A stretch of DNA of 40,118 nt from Rhodospirillales bacterium (GCA_016215555.1 JACRJC010000055.1:1-40118); one strand, 5' to 3'; counted from the stretch's first letter, positions 9,849-17,272 are shown. Program-made: numbers and translations. Notes: generated from the sequence alone by a model not told the origin.

Positions 9849-9950
9849 CACCCTTCGAGACTGCCCCTTGCGGGGCATCCTCAGGGTGAGGAAAATGAAT
9901 CCGAGAAGCTTCTCCTCATCCTGAAGAGCAAAGCGTCTCGAAGGATGAGG
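9849..9950. repeat. Palindromic repeat pair upstream of ispDF
   Basis: Two family copies in opposite orientation. The first (9849-9888) has outer stem CACCCT/AGGGTG and centre TGCCCC-TTG-CGGGGCA with small internal irregularities. The second (9914-9950) has outer stem CCTCATCCT (9914-9922) with AGGATGAGG (9942-9950) and a slightly mutated centre. The second copy ends 5 bases before the ispDF start codon, so its final GAGG is the only good Shine-Dalgarno candidate for that gene. Confidence 0.9.
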
Positions 9951-9955
9951 GACAG

Positions 9956-11110
9956 ATGGTTAGAACCGTGGCCTTGATCGTGGCGGCTGGGCGTGGGCAC
10001 CGTTTCGGGGCCGAATTGCCCAAGCAATATCTGGAACTGGGCGGGCGCATGGTGCTGGCCCATACGCTGGCCGCCTTCGCCACCCATCCCCAGATTTCGG
10101 TCGTTCGCGCCGTTATCCACCCATCCGACCGCTCGCTGTACGATCTGGCAGCCAAGGGCCTGTCCTTGTTGGAACCCGTTCACGGCGGGGCCGCCCGCCA
10201 GGATTCGGTGCGCCTGGGGCTGGAAAGCCTGGCCGACGACCCGCCCGATTTTGTGCTGATCCATGACGGGGCCAGGCCCTTCGTCGAGGCCGGCGTTATT
10301 TCAAGGGTCATCGCGGCGCTGGAGAGCCATGCCGGGGTCATCCCCGCCATTCCGGTCGCCGATACGCTGAAGCGGGGCGACAAGGGCCTGATCGTGGGCA
10401 CCCAGGAACGGGCCGGGCTGTTTCGCGCCCAGACCCCGCAGGCCTTCCGCTACCAGGATATTCTGGCCGCGCATCAGGCCTTGGCCGGTCAGGAACTGAC
10501 CGACGATGCCGCCGTCCTGGAAGCCTATGGCCAACCCGTGGCCCTGGCCGAGGGCGATGAAAGCAATGTCAAGATCACCACCAGGCGGGATTTGGAGATC
10601 GCCGAGCGCCGCTTCGAGCGCCCGCAGATGGCCCGCACCGGCAATGGGTTCGACGTCCACCGCTTCAAGAAAGGCGGCGATCATGTCTGGCTGTGCGGGG
10701 TGAAGGTGCCGCACAAGCAGGGGCTCGAGGGCCATTCTGATGCCGACGTCGCCCTGCATGCCCTGACCGACGCCATTCTGGGGGCCATCGGGGCCGGCGA
10801 TATCGGTCTTCACTTTCCTCCCTCGGACCCGCAATGGAAGGGGGCGGCCTCGGACAAGTTCCTGGCCCATGCCGCCAGCCTGGTCGCCGCCAAGGCGGGG
10901 CGGCTGGTGCATGTCGATGTCACCATCATCTGCGAGCGGCCCAAGATCGGCCCGCACCGCGCCGCCATGACCGCCCGCCTAGCCGAGATTTTAGGGATCG
11001 AGGAAGGCCGCGCCAGCGTGAAGGCCACCACCACCGAGGGGCTGGGCTTCACCGGCCGGCAGGAAGGCATTGCGGCGATGGCCACGGCGACCGTGGCGCT
11101 GGGGGATTAA
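9956..11110 (+). CDS. ispDF: Bifunctional IspD/IspF: MEP cytidylyltransferase and MEcPP synthase
   Basis: Fused enzyme for two non-consecutive steps of the MEP isoprenoid pathway. IspD (about 1-222) converts MEP plus CTP to CDP-ME: nucleotide loop AAGRGHRFG (10-18) with LPKQY (21-25), and DGARPFV at 104-110. IspF (about 226-384) makes the cyclic diphosphate: metal ligands D233 and H235 in GFDVHRF and H268 in VALHALTDA. Fusions of this kind are common in alphaproteobacteria. The ATG at 9956 is 5 bases from a GAGG that belongs to a palindromic repeat. The last 26 bp of the coding region (11082-11107) recur at 11832-11857, on the far side of the toxin-antitoxin pair. Confidence 0.97.
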   Translation: MVRTVALIVAAGRGHRFGAELPKQYLELGGRMVLAHTLAAFATHPQISVVRAVIHPSDRSLYDLAAKGLSLLEPVHGGAARQDSVRLGLESLADDPPDFVLIHDGARPFVEAGVISRVIAALESHAGVIPAIPVADTLKRGDKGLIVGTQERAGLFRAQTPQAFRYQDILAAHQALAGQELTDDAAVLEAYGQPVALAEGDESNVKITTRRDLEIAERRFERPQMARTGNGFDVHRFKKGGDHVWLCGVKVPHKQGLEGHSDADVALHALTDAILGAIGAGDIGLHFPPSDPQWKGAASDKFLAHAASLVAAKAGRLVHVDVTIICERPKIGPHRAAMTARLAEILGIEEGRASVKATTTEGLGFTGRQEGIAAMATATVALGD

Positions 11111-11453
11111 TCTTGCCCAACCGCCAGCAACAGGCGGTCGATGGCCAGCTTTAGCGCTGGCAGATGCTCTTGGACGATGTTCCAGGTCGCCCTCTCATCA
11201 GTGCGCTGATATTCATGCCGCAACAGATTGCCGATGGCGGCAATCTGACGCCAGGGGATTTCCGGGGCTAACCCTTTGATATCTTCGGGTATGTGGCGGC
11301 TGGCCTCGGAGATGATCTCCAATCCCCGCTCGACGGCCCGCTGCATCGCCCAGTTATCTGAGTAATCGGAGAAATCTTTCTCCCCCGTCAGGGCGGCGAT
11401 GCCAAAGATGGCTTCCTAATGTCGAGCAAACGAGGGCGGGCGGCGCGGGCCAA
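11107..11453 (-). pseudogene. hepT: HepT-like HEPN toxin (DUF86), frameshifted
   Basis: The open frame 11346-11107 encodes the C-terminal 79 residues of a DUF86/HepT protein, including ERGLEIISEASRHIP and the GNLLRHEY motif. In-frame codons before that ATG still look like HepT (EAIFGIAALTG...SDNWAM) but run into a TAG at about 11412. The remaining N-terminus (ARAARPRLLDI) continues in another frame from a TTG at 11453, one base after the mntA stop. One missing base near 11410 accounts for this; restoring it gives about 115 residues, the usual HepT length. Either the toxin gene is inactivated or this is a sequencing error. The canonical R-x4-6-H has glycine at the arginine position and arginine next to histidine. 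The stop codon overlaps that of ispDF. Confidence 0.75.
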
Positions 11454-11454
11454 T

Positions 11455-11748
11455 TCAGAAAATCCTGATCGCTTCCGCCTCGATGCGCGGACGGAGCATG
11501 GGATGCAGGCTGGCCCGGGTCATGACATCCGATTTGACACCCAGAATACGGCGGACTTCGTCTTGCACATCGACAAGTTCGATCAGACTGAAACGGGGGT
11601 TGTCGGTGTCAAAGAAGAGATCAACGTCACTATTGGCCCCCGCTTCCTGGCGGGCGACCGAACCGAACAAATAAAGATGCACGACGCCAGCGCGGTGTAA
11701 CTCCGCCTCACGCCCGCGCAAAAGCTGCATGACCTGCTCCCGGCCCAT
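11455..11748 (-). CDS. mntA: MntA-type minimal nucleotidyltransferase antitoxin
   Basis: Small MNT-fold protein of 97 residues. It has the exact signature GS-x10-D-x-D: G29 S30 and the metal-binding pair D41/D43 in SDVDLFFD. In characterised HepT-MntA pairs the MNT protein neutralises the HEPN RNase by adding AMP to it. I chose the second ATG (11748), preceded by GGAGG at good spacing; an ATG at 11760 adds four residues. It lies upstream of, and adjacent to, the broken hepT, the reverse of the order in Shewanella. The reading frame is intact. Confidence 0.85.
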   Translation of the reverse strand: MGREQVMQLLRGREAELHRAGVVHLYLFGSVARQEAGANSDVDLFFDTDNPRFSLIELVDVQDEVRRILGVKSDVMTRASLHPMLRPRIEAEAIRIF

Positions 11749-11831
11749 CCTTGCCTCCATGCGTCTGCCGCAAGGTTACTCCAATTACCAGGGACGTGCA
11801 AAATGGCACGAAAGGGGCGTCGCCACCCCGC

Positions 11832-11857
11832 CCACGGCGACCGTGGCGCTGGGGGAT
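11832..11857 (+). repeat. 26-bp duplicate of the ispDF 3' end
   Basis: The 26 bases at 11832-11857 are identical to 11082-11107, the last codons of ispDF. Identity stops at the base before on the left (C versus G) and at the next base on the right (A versus T). The mntA/hepT pair lies between the two copies. This looks like a duplication produced when the pair was inserted at the ispDF end, or the remnant of recombination between related loci. Confidence 0.9.
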
Positions 11858-11867
11858 AAGCCGCGGC

Positions 11868-11919
11868 AATTAAGTATGCTGTCACCGTAATTATAGTCTC
11901 GGTGACAGCATACTTAATT
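11868..11919. repeat. Perfect 20-bp inverted repeat with 12-base loop
   Basis: AATTAAGTATGCTGTCACCG (11868-11887) and its exact complement (11900-11919) flank the loop TAATTATAGTCT. The arms are AT-rich compared with the surroundings. There is no T-run on either side that would make it a standard terminator. From memory it resembles palindromes found with REP-associated (RAYT/Y1) transposases, but no such gene is present here; a MITE or REP-like remnant is the best guess. Confidence 0.85.
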
Positions 11920-11929
11920 CAAGCCCAGC

Positions 11930-12376
11930 CTAGCCATCCTTGCCGGCGATGTCCTCGTCCCACAGGCTGGGCTTTTCAGCGATGAATGTGCGCATCAGAG
12001 CGATGCATTCGTCCGAGTTCATGAGTGTCACGTCGATCCCCCTGCTCCTTAGAAACTCGATGTTTCCCTTGAAATTGACATCCTCGCCGACAACGACGCG
12101 GGGGATCCCGAATTGGACGATGGTTCCCGAGCACATCATGCAGGGGCTTAGGGTCGTATAAAGGGTCACCCTGTCATAGCGCTGGCGCCTTCCCGCCTTC
12201 AAAAAGCAGTCCATCTCGCCATGCGCGATTGGATTGCCGTCCTGAACCCGGCGGTTATGGCCCTGAGCCACGACCCTGCCCTCCTCGACCATGACGGCGC
12301 CAATCGGCAAGCCGCCTTCCCCGTAGCTTTCGAGCGCCTGAAGATAGGCCTGGCGCATGAAGTCCTGGTCGGTCAT
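11930..12376 (-). CDS. Small cytosine-deaminase-like nucleoside/base deaminase (FCY1 type)
   Basis: Zinc-dependent CDA-fold deaminase of 148 residues. Zinc and catalytic residues: H52-G-E54, and C79/C82 in SPCMMC. The resemblance to yeast cytosine deaminase Fcy1 extends beyond the core: EGGLPIGAVM, TLYTTLSPC, GIPRVVVGEDVNFKGN and the tail W139-DE-D142-I, matching the yeast WFEDI segment whose W and D cover the substrate pocket. Free cytosine to uracil is therefore the likely reaction, though guanine or another base is possible. Start at 12376, where ATGA overlaps the cutA stop; an upstream extension lacks family similarity. Confidence 0.82.
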   Translation of the reverse strand: MTDQDFMRQAYLQALESYGEGGLPIGAVMVEEGRVVAQGHNRRVQDGNPIAHGEMDCFLKAGRRQRYDRVTLYTTLSPCMMCSGTIVQFGIPRVVVGEDVNFKGNIEFLRSRGIDVTLMNSDECIALMRTFIAEKPSLWDEDIAGKDG

Positions 12377-12693
12377 CGTGAGCCCGTCTCCTCCCCGATC
12401 CACCTCAGAAAATCCGGATTTCCGCCGTCGATGGGCAGCGAGACCACACAGGGGACGGTGTAGGAATGGTGGGATTTGACCCAATCGGTGGCGGCCTCCA
12501 CCAGCCCGGCCCTGGTCTTGGCGATCAGCGCCACCTCGCCTCCCTCCTCAAGCTTACCCTGCCACCAGTAGAAACTTTTGATCGGACACAGGATATTGGC
12601 ACAGGCGGCCAGGCGGGCCGAAACCAGCCCCTTGCCCAGCATTTCCGCCTCGTCCATCGAGGATGCTGTGATATAGAGCAGGCGATATCCCAT
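12373..12693 (-). CDS. cutA: Divalent-cation tolerance protein CutA
   Basis: Small trimeric PII-like protein of 106 residues linked to copper/divalent metal tolerance; its precise biochemical role is unsettled. Family motifs are present: LAACANILCPIKSFYWWQG, the GEVALIAKT strand and HSYTVPCVVSLPI near the end. I start it at the ATG at 12693 (MGYRLLYITASS), where the CutA fold begins, with GGAGG upstream. Its TGA overlaps the ATG of the deaminase by four bases, so both are translated from one message. Divergent from the small gene at 12752. Confidence 0.92.
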   Translation of the reverse strand: MGYRLLYITASSMDEAEMLGKGLVSARLAACANILCPIKSFYWWQGKLEEGGEVALIAKTRAGLVEAATDWVKSHHSYTVPCVVSLPIDGGNPDFLRWIGEETGSR

Positions 12694-12751
12694 CTTTTTG
12701 CTTGCCTCCCGAGTCGCGGCGATTATTCTAGCCCTTCGCAGGGGAAAATCC

Positions 12752-12991
12752 ATGGCATCAGCTAAAGAACGGCCGACAGACTTTCAGATCAACTGGCTCA
12801 AGCGCGGGCTGGCGCAGCCTGGCGGCAAGCTGCCTTTGTTCGACGAGGATGGCCAGCGCTATAATGAGCGCACGATCAAGTCATGCCTGGAGCGCGGCTG
12901 GGCCCAGCCCTGGTTCTCGAATCCCCTGAAGCCCGACTGGCTGGTCTGCAAGCTGACGGATGAAGGGCGCCGTCTGATCGAACGGCAATAA
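12752..12991 (+). CDS. Small conserved-looking protein of unknown function
   Basis: 79 residues, ATG at 12752 preceded by AGGGGAAAA at good spacing. The protein is hydrophilic, with no signal peptide or membrane segment. It contains two similar segments, WLKRGLAQPGGKLPLFDEDG and CLERGWAQPWFSNPLKPDWL, and ends LTDEGRRLIERQ, a pattern seen at the end of small winged-helix domains. I do not recognise a family. It is transcribed divergently from cutA, with 58 bp between starts that must hold both promoters. Codon use matches its neighbours, so it is probably real. Confidence 0.68.
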   Translation: MASAKERPTDFQINWLKRGLAQPGGKLPLFDEDGQRYNERTIKSCLERGWAQPWFSNPLKPDWLVCKLTDEGRRLIERQ

Positions 12992-13093
12992 TTTCCGGAG
13001 CGAAACAAGTTAACGAAGCCTTAACTTCACCCGCAGATTCATCGTTTCGCTTTCGCAACTGTGGATATTCCGGTTTGCAAACGTGTGACAGCC

Positions 13094-14197
13094 CTACAAC
13101 GCCATCCGCAGTTTTCCTATTTCTTTCAAGATAATATCGGAAGCTTCGGCAATTCCCGTGGGTTGGGGAAGTTCAAGAGGCTGACGGACCATCAATTCTT
13201 CGATCCGGTCCTGAATCCGCCCCTCGGCAATGCGCTTTTCCGAGGCCACGTCATATCTTGCATGGTCCCTCATCCAGGCGTCGAAATAGGGGGTTTCCGG
13301 CCAGTCGGGCCGCGCCTGGGCCAGCACGGCCACGCCATTGCAGGCGGCTTCGGTGAAGGTGCCGTAACCCGGCTTGGTCACCACCAGATCGGCCGAGGCC
13401 AGCATGTCGGGGAAGGCCAGGCCCGAGGTTTCGAAGCTGCGGAAATCTTGACGGCGCAGCCCCCAGGCCTCGGGGATCAGCCAGGTCCAACCCTCGATGA
13501 GCGGCCAATCCTCGACAGGAAGCCGGGTGGCGATGCCGCCATAGGCCACCATCCCCACCCTGTGCGCCGCGGGGATTTCGAGAGCCCGGCGCAGGCCTGC
13601 CGGGTTCCTCTGCCCGATCCGAGCCGAGGGGCCAAGCAAGACCAGTTCCGTCACACTGTCCAGCCCCGCCATGGGCAGACAAGGCGACAGTTTCAGGAAT
13701 TTGGAGGCCGCCCCATGGGCCTGGCGGATGGTCTCCAGAATGGCCTCGGACTCGGCGCGCCCGGACATGTAACTTCCATACAGATCGAACCAATTGAGGC
13801 TGGAAAGAGCCAAGGCGGGCAGTCCCAGTTGCCCGGCGGCGGCAAGCGTCAGGTAGGGAATATTGGCGATCAGAAGGTTCGGACGGGCCAAGGAAAGCCT
13901 TTCCGCCTCGGCTTGCAAGCGGTTTTTCCAGTCTAGATGTCGTAGGTTATAGGCCTTAGCCGTGGCTTCGCGATCGACCTCGGTCGAGGAAAGCATGACC
14001 AGGCCGAAATCATCAATCCCGTCAATATAATCGAACTCGAAATTGAGGCGCGACTGGAGGAGCGATTTCGGCAGGTTCGAGTAAAGTATCAGGTCAATAT
14101 CGTCCGACTTGCTTTTGATATCGTTCAAGATTGGGAGCGTCATGGCGGCGTGGCCGAAACCGTGCGGCGAGAGAGCAACCAGCAAACGGAACGTCAC
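13094..14197 (-). CDS. GT-B-type glycosyltransferase-like protein
   Basis: 367 residues. The N-terminus LLVALSPHGFGHAAMTLPIL has the glycine-rich, histidine-containing loop of GT-B enzymes that use nucleotide sugars. The C-terminal half has the donor-site pattern SADLVVTKPGYGTFTEAACNGVA, as in MurG/UDP-glycosyltransferases. Donor and acceptor cannot be named. The start is a GTG at 14197 in a GTGA overlap with the stop of the SprA-like gene, so the two are coupled. No signal peptide or membrane helix is apparent. It is not part of a recognisable cell-wall or lipid cluster. Confidence 0.75.
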   Translation of the reverse strand: MTFRLLVALSPHGFGHAAMTLPILNDIKSKSDDIDLILYSNLPKSLLQSRLNFEFDYIDGIDDFGLVMLSSTEVDREATAKAYNLRHLDWKNRLQAEAERLSLARPNLLIANIPYLTLAAAGQLGLPALALSSLNWFDLYGSYMSGRAESEAILETIRQAHGAASKFLKLSPCLPMAGLDSVTELVLLGPSARIGQRNPAGLRRALEIPAAHRVGMVAYGGIATRLPVEDWPLIEGWTWLIPEAWGLRRQDFRSFETSGLAFPDMLASADLVVTKPGYGTFTEAACNGVAVLAQARPDWPETPYFDAWMRDHARYDVASEKRIAEGRIQDRIEELMVRQPLELPQPTGIAEASDIILKEIGKLRMAL

Positions 14198-14841
14198 GCG
14201 CTAACCCCAACCCCTTGCAAGGCGCCAATAATGGCGGCTGTCGTGCGATAGGCCTTGGCGGCCTGGTTATACGGCCCTTCGGGTAGGGCGTTGGAATCAT
14301 TGCTAGAGGAAGATGGGGCCGAGGTCAATGCTCCTGCCGATTCCTCAGTCTCTCCTCGCAACTGCGCTTGGCGTTGCTGAGCCAGTTCCGCCTCGGCCTG
14401 GGCCTTGAGGGCCTCGGCCTGCTGGGCGACGGCCCGGTCCTGGGCCGAAGGATCGGTCGGCGCCATGGCAGCCCGCTTGATCTGTTCCATCTTGCGGATG
14501 GTGGCTTCGGGATCGTTCTCGGGGCTGACATCGATGCTGACCTCGCCGCCTGTGATATAGCGACGGCCATCAGGCCCCTGGGTGGTGGTATAGCTGGGCG
14601 TGCCGGCATGGGCCCCCCCCGCCATCTTATGGGCCTGCTCATGGGCCAGAACCTCGGCCTCGCGCTGTTTCAGCTTGGCGACGGCGCGCTTTTCCTCCTC
14701 GGTCAGGTCGCCGGGGGCGGATTTAAGGCCGGTGGAAGCGGACCCGTCTTTCCCCGCCTGCTCCTGTCCGGCGCGCAACCTGGACTGGGCGGAAATGGAA
14801 TAGGCACTGAAGCCTGGGCTGCCTGACAGGGCGCCGATCAT
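14194..14841 (-). CDS. SprA-like putative metalloprotease (CJM1_0395 family)
   Basis: 215 residues. The central block EAEVLAHEQAHKMAGGAHAGTPSY carries an HExxH zinc motif (H67, E68, H71), followed by YTTTQGPDGRRYITGGEVSID and an EATIRKMEQIKRAAMAPTDPS segment. This is the signature of the SprA-related putative metalloprotease family, whose substrate is unknown. The first 40 residues are low-complexity and the last 60 are rich in Ala, Gln and Ser. No clear signal peptide is visible. First gene of a two-gene unit with the glycosyltransferase, divergent from the gene at 14904. Confidence 0.8.
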   Translation of the reverse strand: MIGALSGSPGFSAYSISAQSRLRAGQEQAGKDGSASTGLKSAPGDLTEEEKRAVAKLKQREAEVLAHEQAHKMAGGAHAGTPSYTTTQGPDGRRYITGGEVSIDVSPENDPEATIRKMEQIKRAAMAPTDPSAQDRAVAQQAEALKAQAEAELAQQRQAQLRGETEESAGALTSAPSSSSNDSNALPEGPYNQAAKAYRTTAAIIGALQGVGVSA

Positions 14842-14903
14842 GGGCTACACTCTACACCTATTGACGCTCGTTTCATATCGGTCCCGGGTTACAGGAGTTC
14901 AAC

Positions 14904-15677
14904 TTGCTGAACGGATTCACCCCGCCCTTCACCCCTTCCGGCAACTCGTCGCTGCTGCCGGCCCCGCCCTGGCACTATGCCGGGAATGTGCTGTCGCTGG
15001 CTTTCGACACCGAACCCTTGGCGGCGCAAAGCCTGCTTCCCGATGGGTTCGGGGCCGCCACCGGCAGGGCCTATGGCCATTTCTGCGACTGGCAGGCCAC
15101 CACCGACGGATCGGAACTGCAAGACCCGGCCTATGCCCAGTACAAGGAATTCTTCGTCCTGATCGAGGCCCTGCGCGATCAGGCCCCTGCCCTTTACTGC
15201 CCTTTCATTTACGTCGATCAGGATATATCGCTGGTCCGGGGCCTGCTGCAAGGCTGGCCCAAGAAGCTGGGCAGCATCTGGATCACCCGCTCTTATGGGC
15301 TTGACCATCCGGCGGCCGCCCCGCTGCAGGCGGGAACCAGGATGGGCGGCACCCTGGCCGTCAAGGACCGCCGCCTGGCCGAGGCCGCCATCACCCTGAC
15401 GGGGGCGGCTGGCGAGCGGCTGGGATTCCTCTCCATCCCCACCTTCGCCCTGATCGCCGGGCCGACCCTGCTGGGAAGACCCGATCCAGGCCCCAAGACG
15501 CTGGCCCGGGCCACCATCGAAAATGCCGTCTCCGGCAGTTTCGCCGCCGGAGAAGGCAGCCTTCAATTCCTGGACAGCCCCAGGGACGAGTTGTCCTTGT
15601 TGCAACCCAAGGGTCCGGCCAAGGCCAGTTTCGGTTCTTTCGCCATGACCATCACGGGTGCCGACAAGGCCCCTTGA
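14904..15677 (+). CDS. Acetoacetate decarboxylase family protein
   Basis: 257 residues of the ADC fold. The Schiff-base lysine region is present as GWPKKLGS (K120/K121), equivalent to GFPKKLA in clostridial acetoacetate decarboxylase. True decarboxylase activity is uncertain, since many members of this family act on other keto acids or as cyclases/aldolases. The start is a TTG at 14904 preceded by AGGAG with 6-base spacing, and there is no better ATG. It stands alone between divergent and co-directional neighbours, and no ketone pathway genes are nearby. Confidence 0.82.
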   Translation: MLNGFTPPFTPSGNSSLLPAPPWHYAGNVLSLAFDTEPLAAQSLLPDGFGAATGRAYGHFCDWQATTDGSELQDPAYAQYKEFFVLIEALRDQAPALYCPFIYVDQDISLVRGLLQGWPKKLGSIWITRSYGLDHPAAAPLQAGTRMGGTLAVKDRRLAEAAITLTGAAGERLGFLSIPTFALIAGPTLLGRPDPGPKTLARATIENAVSGSFAAGEGSLQFLDSPRDELSLLQPKGPAKASFGSFAMTITGADKAP

Positions 15678-15740
15678 GAGTCGCCATCTTGCAACATATC
15701 TGCTAAGATGGTTGCACCTTAATCGGCTCGGATTACCACC

Positions 15741-16388
15741 ATGGCAACCGAGGTTAGTGGCGTTTCGTCCAGCATTACGAACCCCTATTACGGGGTAACG
15801 CGGACGGATTCCCGAGAGGCCAAGCTCCAGGAAACGCCCAGCCAAGAGGCCCTCCGCCAAGCCACATCCGGCGTACAGGATCAAGCCCGCCAGAGCGTCC
15901 AGGACCAGGCGAAGAAGGATATCCAGGACAAGCCGAAAACCGACGAGGAGAAAGACCGCTTCGCCGCCCCCGACAAAACCTATGGCGACGAGGAAAAGAA
16001 AAGTTTTGCGCCGACCGAGGCGGAAACCAAAAGCCAAGCCTATTTCCGCGACACCCTGGCCAAACCCTTCAGCCAGGGCGCCAACCTCTACGAGGCTTCG
16101 CTGGCTGGCAGCAATCTGCGGGCCGGCGATCTGAGCGGGGCCAATCTCGGCGATAGCGATCTTTCGGGGGCCGACCTGTCGGGGGCCGATCTGCGCAATG
16201 CCGATTTTTCCCGGGCCGACCTGACCGGCGCCAATCTGACCGGCGCCAATCTGACCGGCGCCACCTTCACCGGCGCCACCATCGTCGGAACCGAGCTGAC
16301 CGGCGCCATCGGGGCCAAATACGACAATTCGGGCCGCCTGACCCTGGGACAGGCCAGCACATTGCCGCGCTTCGACTTTCAGGCGTGA
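15741..16388 (+). CDS. Pentapeptide-repeat protein
   Basis: 215 residues in two parts. Residues 1 to about 110 are charged and probably unstructured, rich in Gln, Lys, Glu and Asp with repeated VQDQA-like words. Residues about 113-190 form a right-handed quadrilateral beta-helix of A(N/D)LxG pentapeptides, for example GANLYEASL, SGADLSGADL and TGANLTGANL. A short non-repeat tail follows. Function is unknown: such repeats occur in gyrase-protecting proteins and in many uncharacterised ones. No signal peptide. Start ATG at 15741 without a strong Shine-Dalgarno. Confidence 0.85.
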   Translation: MATEVSGVSSSITNPYYGVTRTDSREAKLQETPSQEALRQATSGVQDQARQSVQDQAKKDIQDKPKTDEEKDRFAAPDKTYGDEEKKSFAPTEAETKSQAYFRDTLAKPFSQGANLYEASLAGSNLRAGDLSGANLGDSDLSGADLSGADLRNADFSRADLTGANLTGANLTGATFTGATIVGTELTGAIGAKYDNSGRLTLGQASTLPRFDFQA

Positions 16389-16411
16389 TGCTGGGAATGG
16401 CGGGGGAAGAT

Positions 16412-16488
<77 letters not shown>

Positions 16489-16566
16489 ACCGAGCCTTGG
16501 AAAAGGCAGGGGCGGACTATACTGAGCCCTTGGCGCAAAGAAAAGGGAAAAGAGAGAGGTTTCACA

Positions 16567-16768
16567 CACCCTTCGAGACTTTTCAACGGCCAGTTAGACA
16601 GGCTTTTGTCTCTTCGACGCTTGAAGTGGATTTGAGCCCATTGGCCGACATACGTTTACCTCATCCTGAGGAGCGAAGCGTCTCGAAGGATGAGGATAGA
16701 CAGGGCTGGGCTGGACTTTTTCCCTGCTCACCCTTCGAGACGCGCCCAAGGCGCTCCTCAGGGTGAGG
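16567..16768. repeat. Repeat cluster between tRNA-Pro and merR
   Basis: The gap 16489-16813 has no convincing gene. It contains a half element, CACCCTTCGAGAC at 16567-16579, that lacks its right arm; a complete copy at 16659-16695 with centre GCGAAGC; and a complete opposite copy at 16729-16765 with outer stem CACCCT/AGGGTG and centre GCGCCCAAGGCGC. About 80 bases of unrecognised sequence follow the half element, as if the element had been cut by a deletion or insertion. Any tRNA promoter would also lie in this region, on the minus strand. Confidence 0.85.
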
Positions 16769-16813
16769 ATCATGATGATCTTATCCATCTATCGCGTCGA
16801 GGAGGCAGACTTT

Positions 16814-17272
16814 TTAGGTGGTTCCAACCAGGGCCTTGTTCAAGGATTCGCGCAGATCGATCAGTTCCTGCAAGACGTCGGCAAGCAGGCTTTTCGACTC
16901 CTGCGCCGCTGGGGCGGTCGGGGCCGCAGGCAAGAGCGACAATTGTTCGCCCTTCGATTTGGCCGAGCTTTTCGGCGCTTCCAGCAGGGCCTGCGCCTGG
17001 CCGTTTTTGGGCAAGGCCAAGATCTCGGACGCCGCCTTGTCGCGCAGCAGCTTCTGCACGCCCTTGATGGTGTAGCCCTGGGCGTAAAGCAAATCGCGGA
17101 TGCGCTTGAGAAGATCGACATCCTCGGGACGGTAATAGCGCCGCCCGCCGGCCCGTTTCAACGGTTTGATCTGATTGAAGCGGCCTTCCCAAAAGCGCAG
17201 CACATGCTGGGGGATATCGAGTTCCCCGGCAACTTCGCTGATGGTTCTGAAGGCCGTTTCCGATTTGCCCAT
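16814..17272 (-). CDS. MerR-family transcriptional regulator
   Basis: 152 residues. The N-terminal MerR-type winged helix-turn-helix (about 8-78) reads [24 protein letters not shown]...[12 protein letters not shown] short dimerisation helix and a Ser/Ala/Lys-rich tail without cysteine metal sites follow. In alphaproteobacteria a gene of this type regularly follows ihfA, next to tRNA-Pro. The ligand is unknown. It begins 12 bp after the ihfA stop and is probably co-transcribed with it. Confidence 0.9.
   Translation of the reverse strand: MGKSETAFRTISEVAGELDIPQHVLRFWEGRFNQIKPLKRAGGRRYYRPEDVDLLKRIRDLLYAQGYTIKGVQKLLRDKAASEILALPKNGQAQALLEAPKSSAKSKGEQLSLLPAAPTAPAAQESKSLLADVLQELIDLRESLNKALVGTT

Noticed and set aside
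15685-15715. H-type pseudoknot before the pentapeptide-repeat gene
   Set aside because: Both crossing loops would have zero length, which is not sterically sensible; kept only as possible alternative hairpins.
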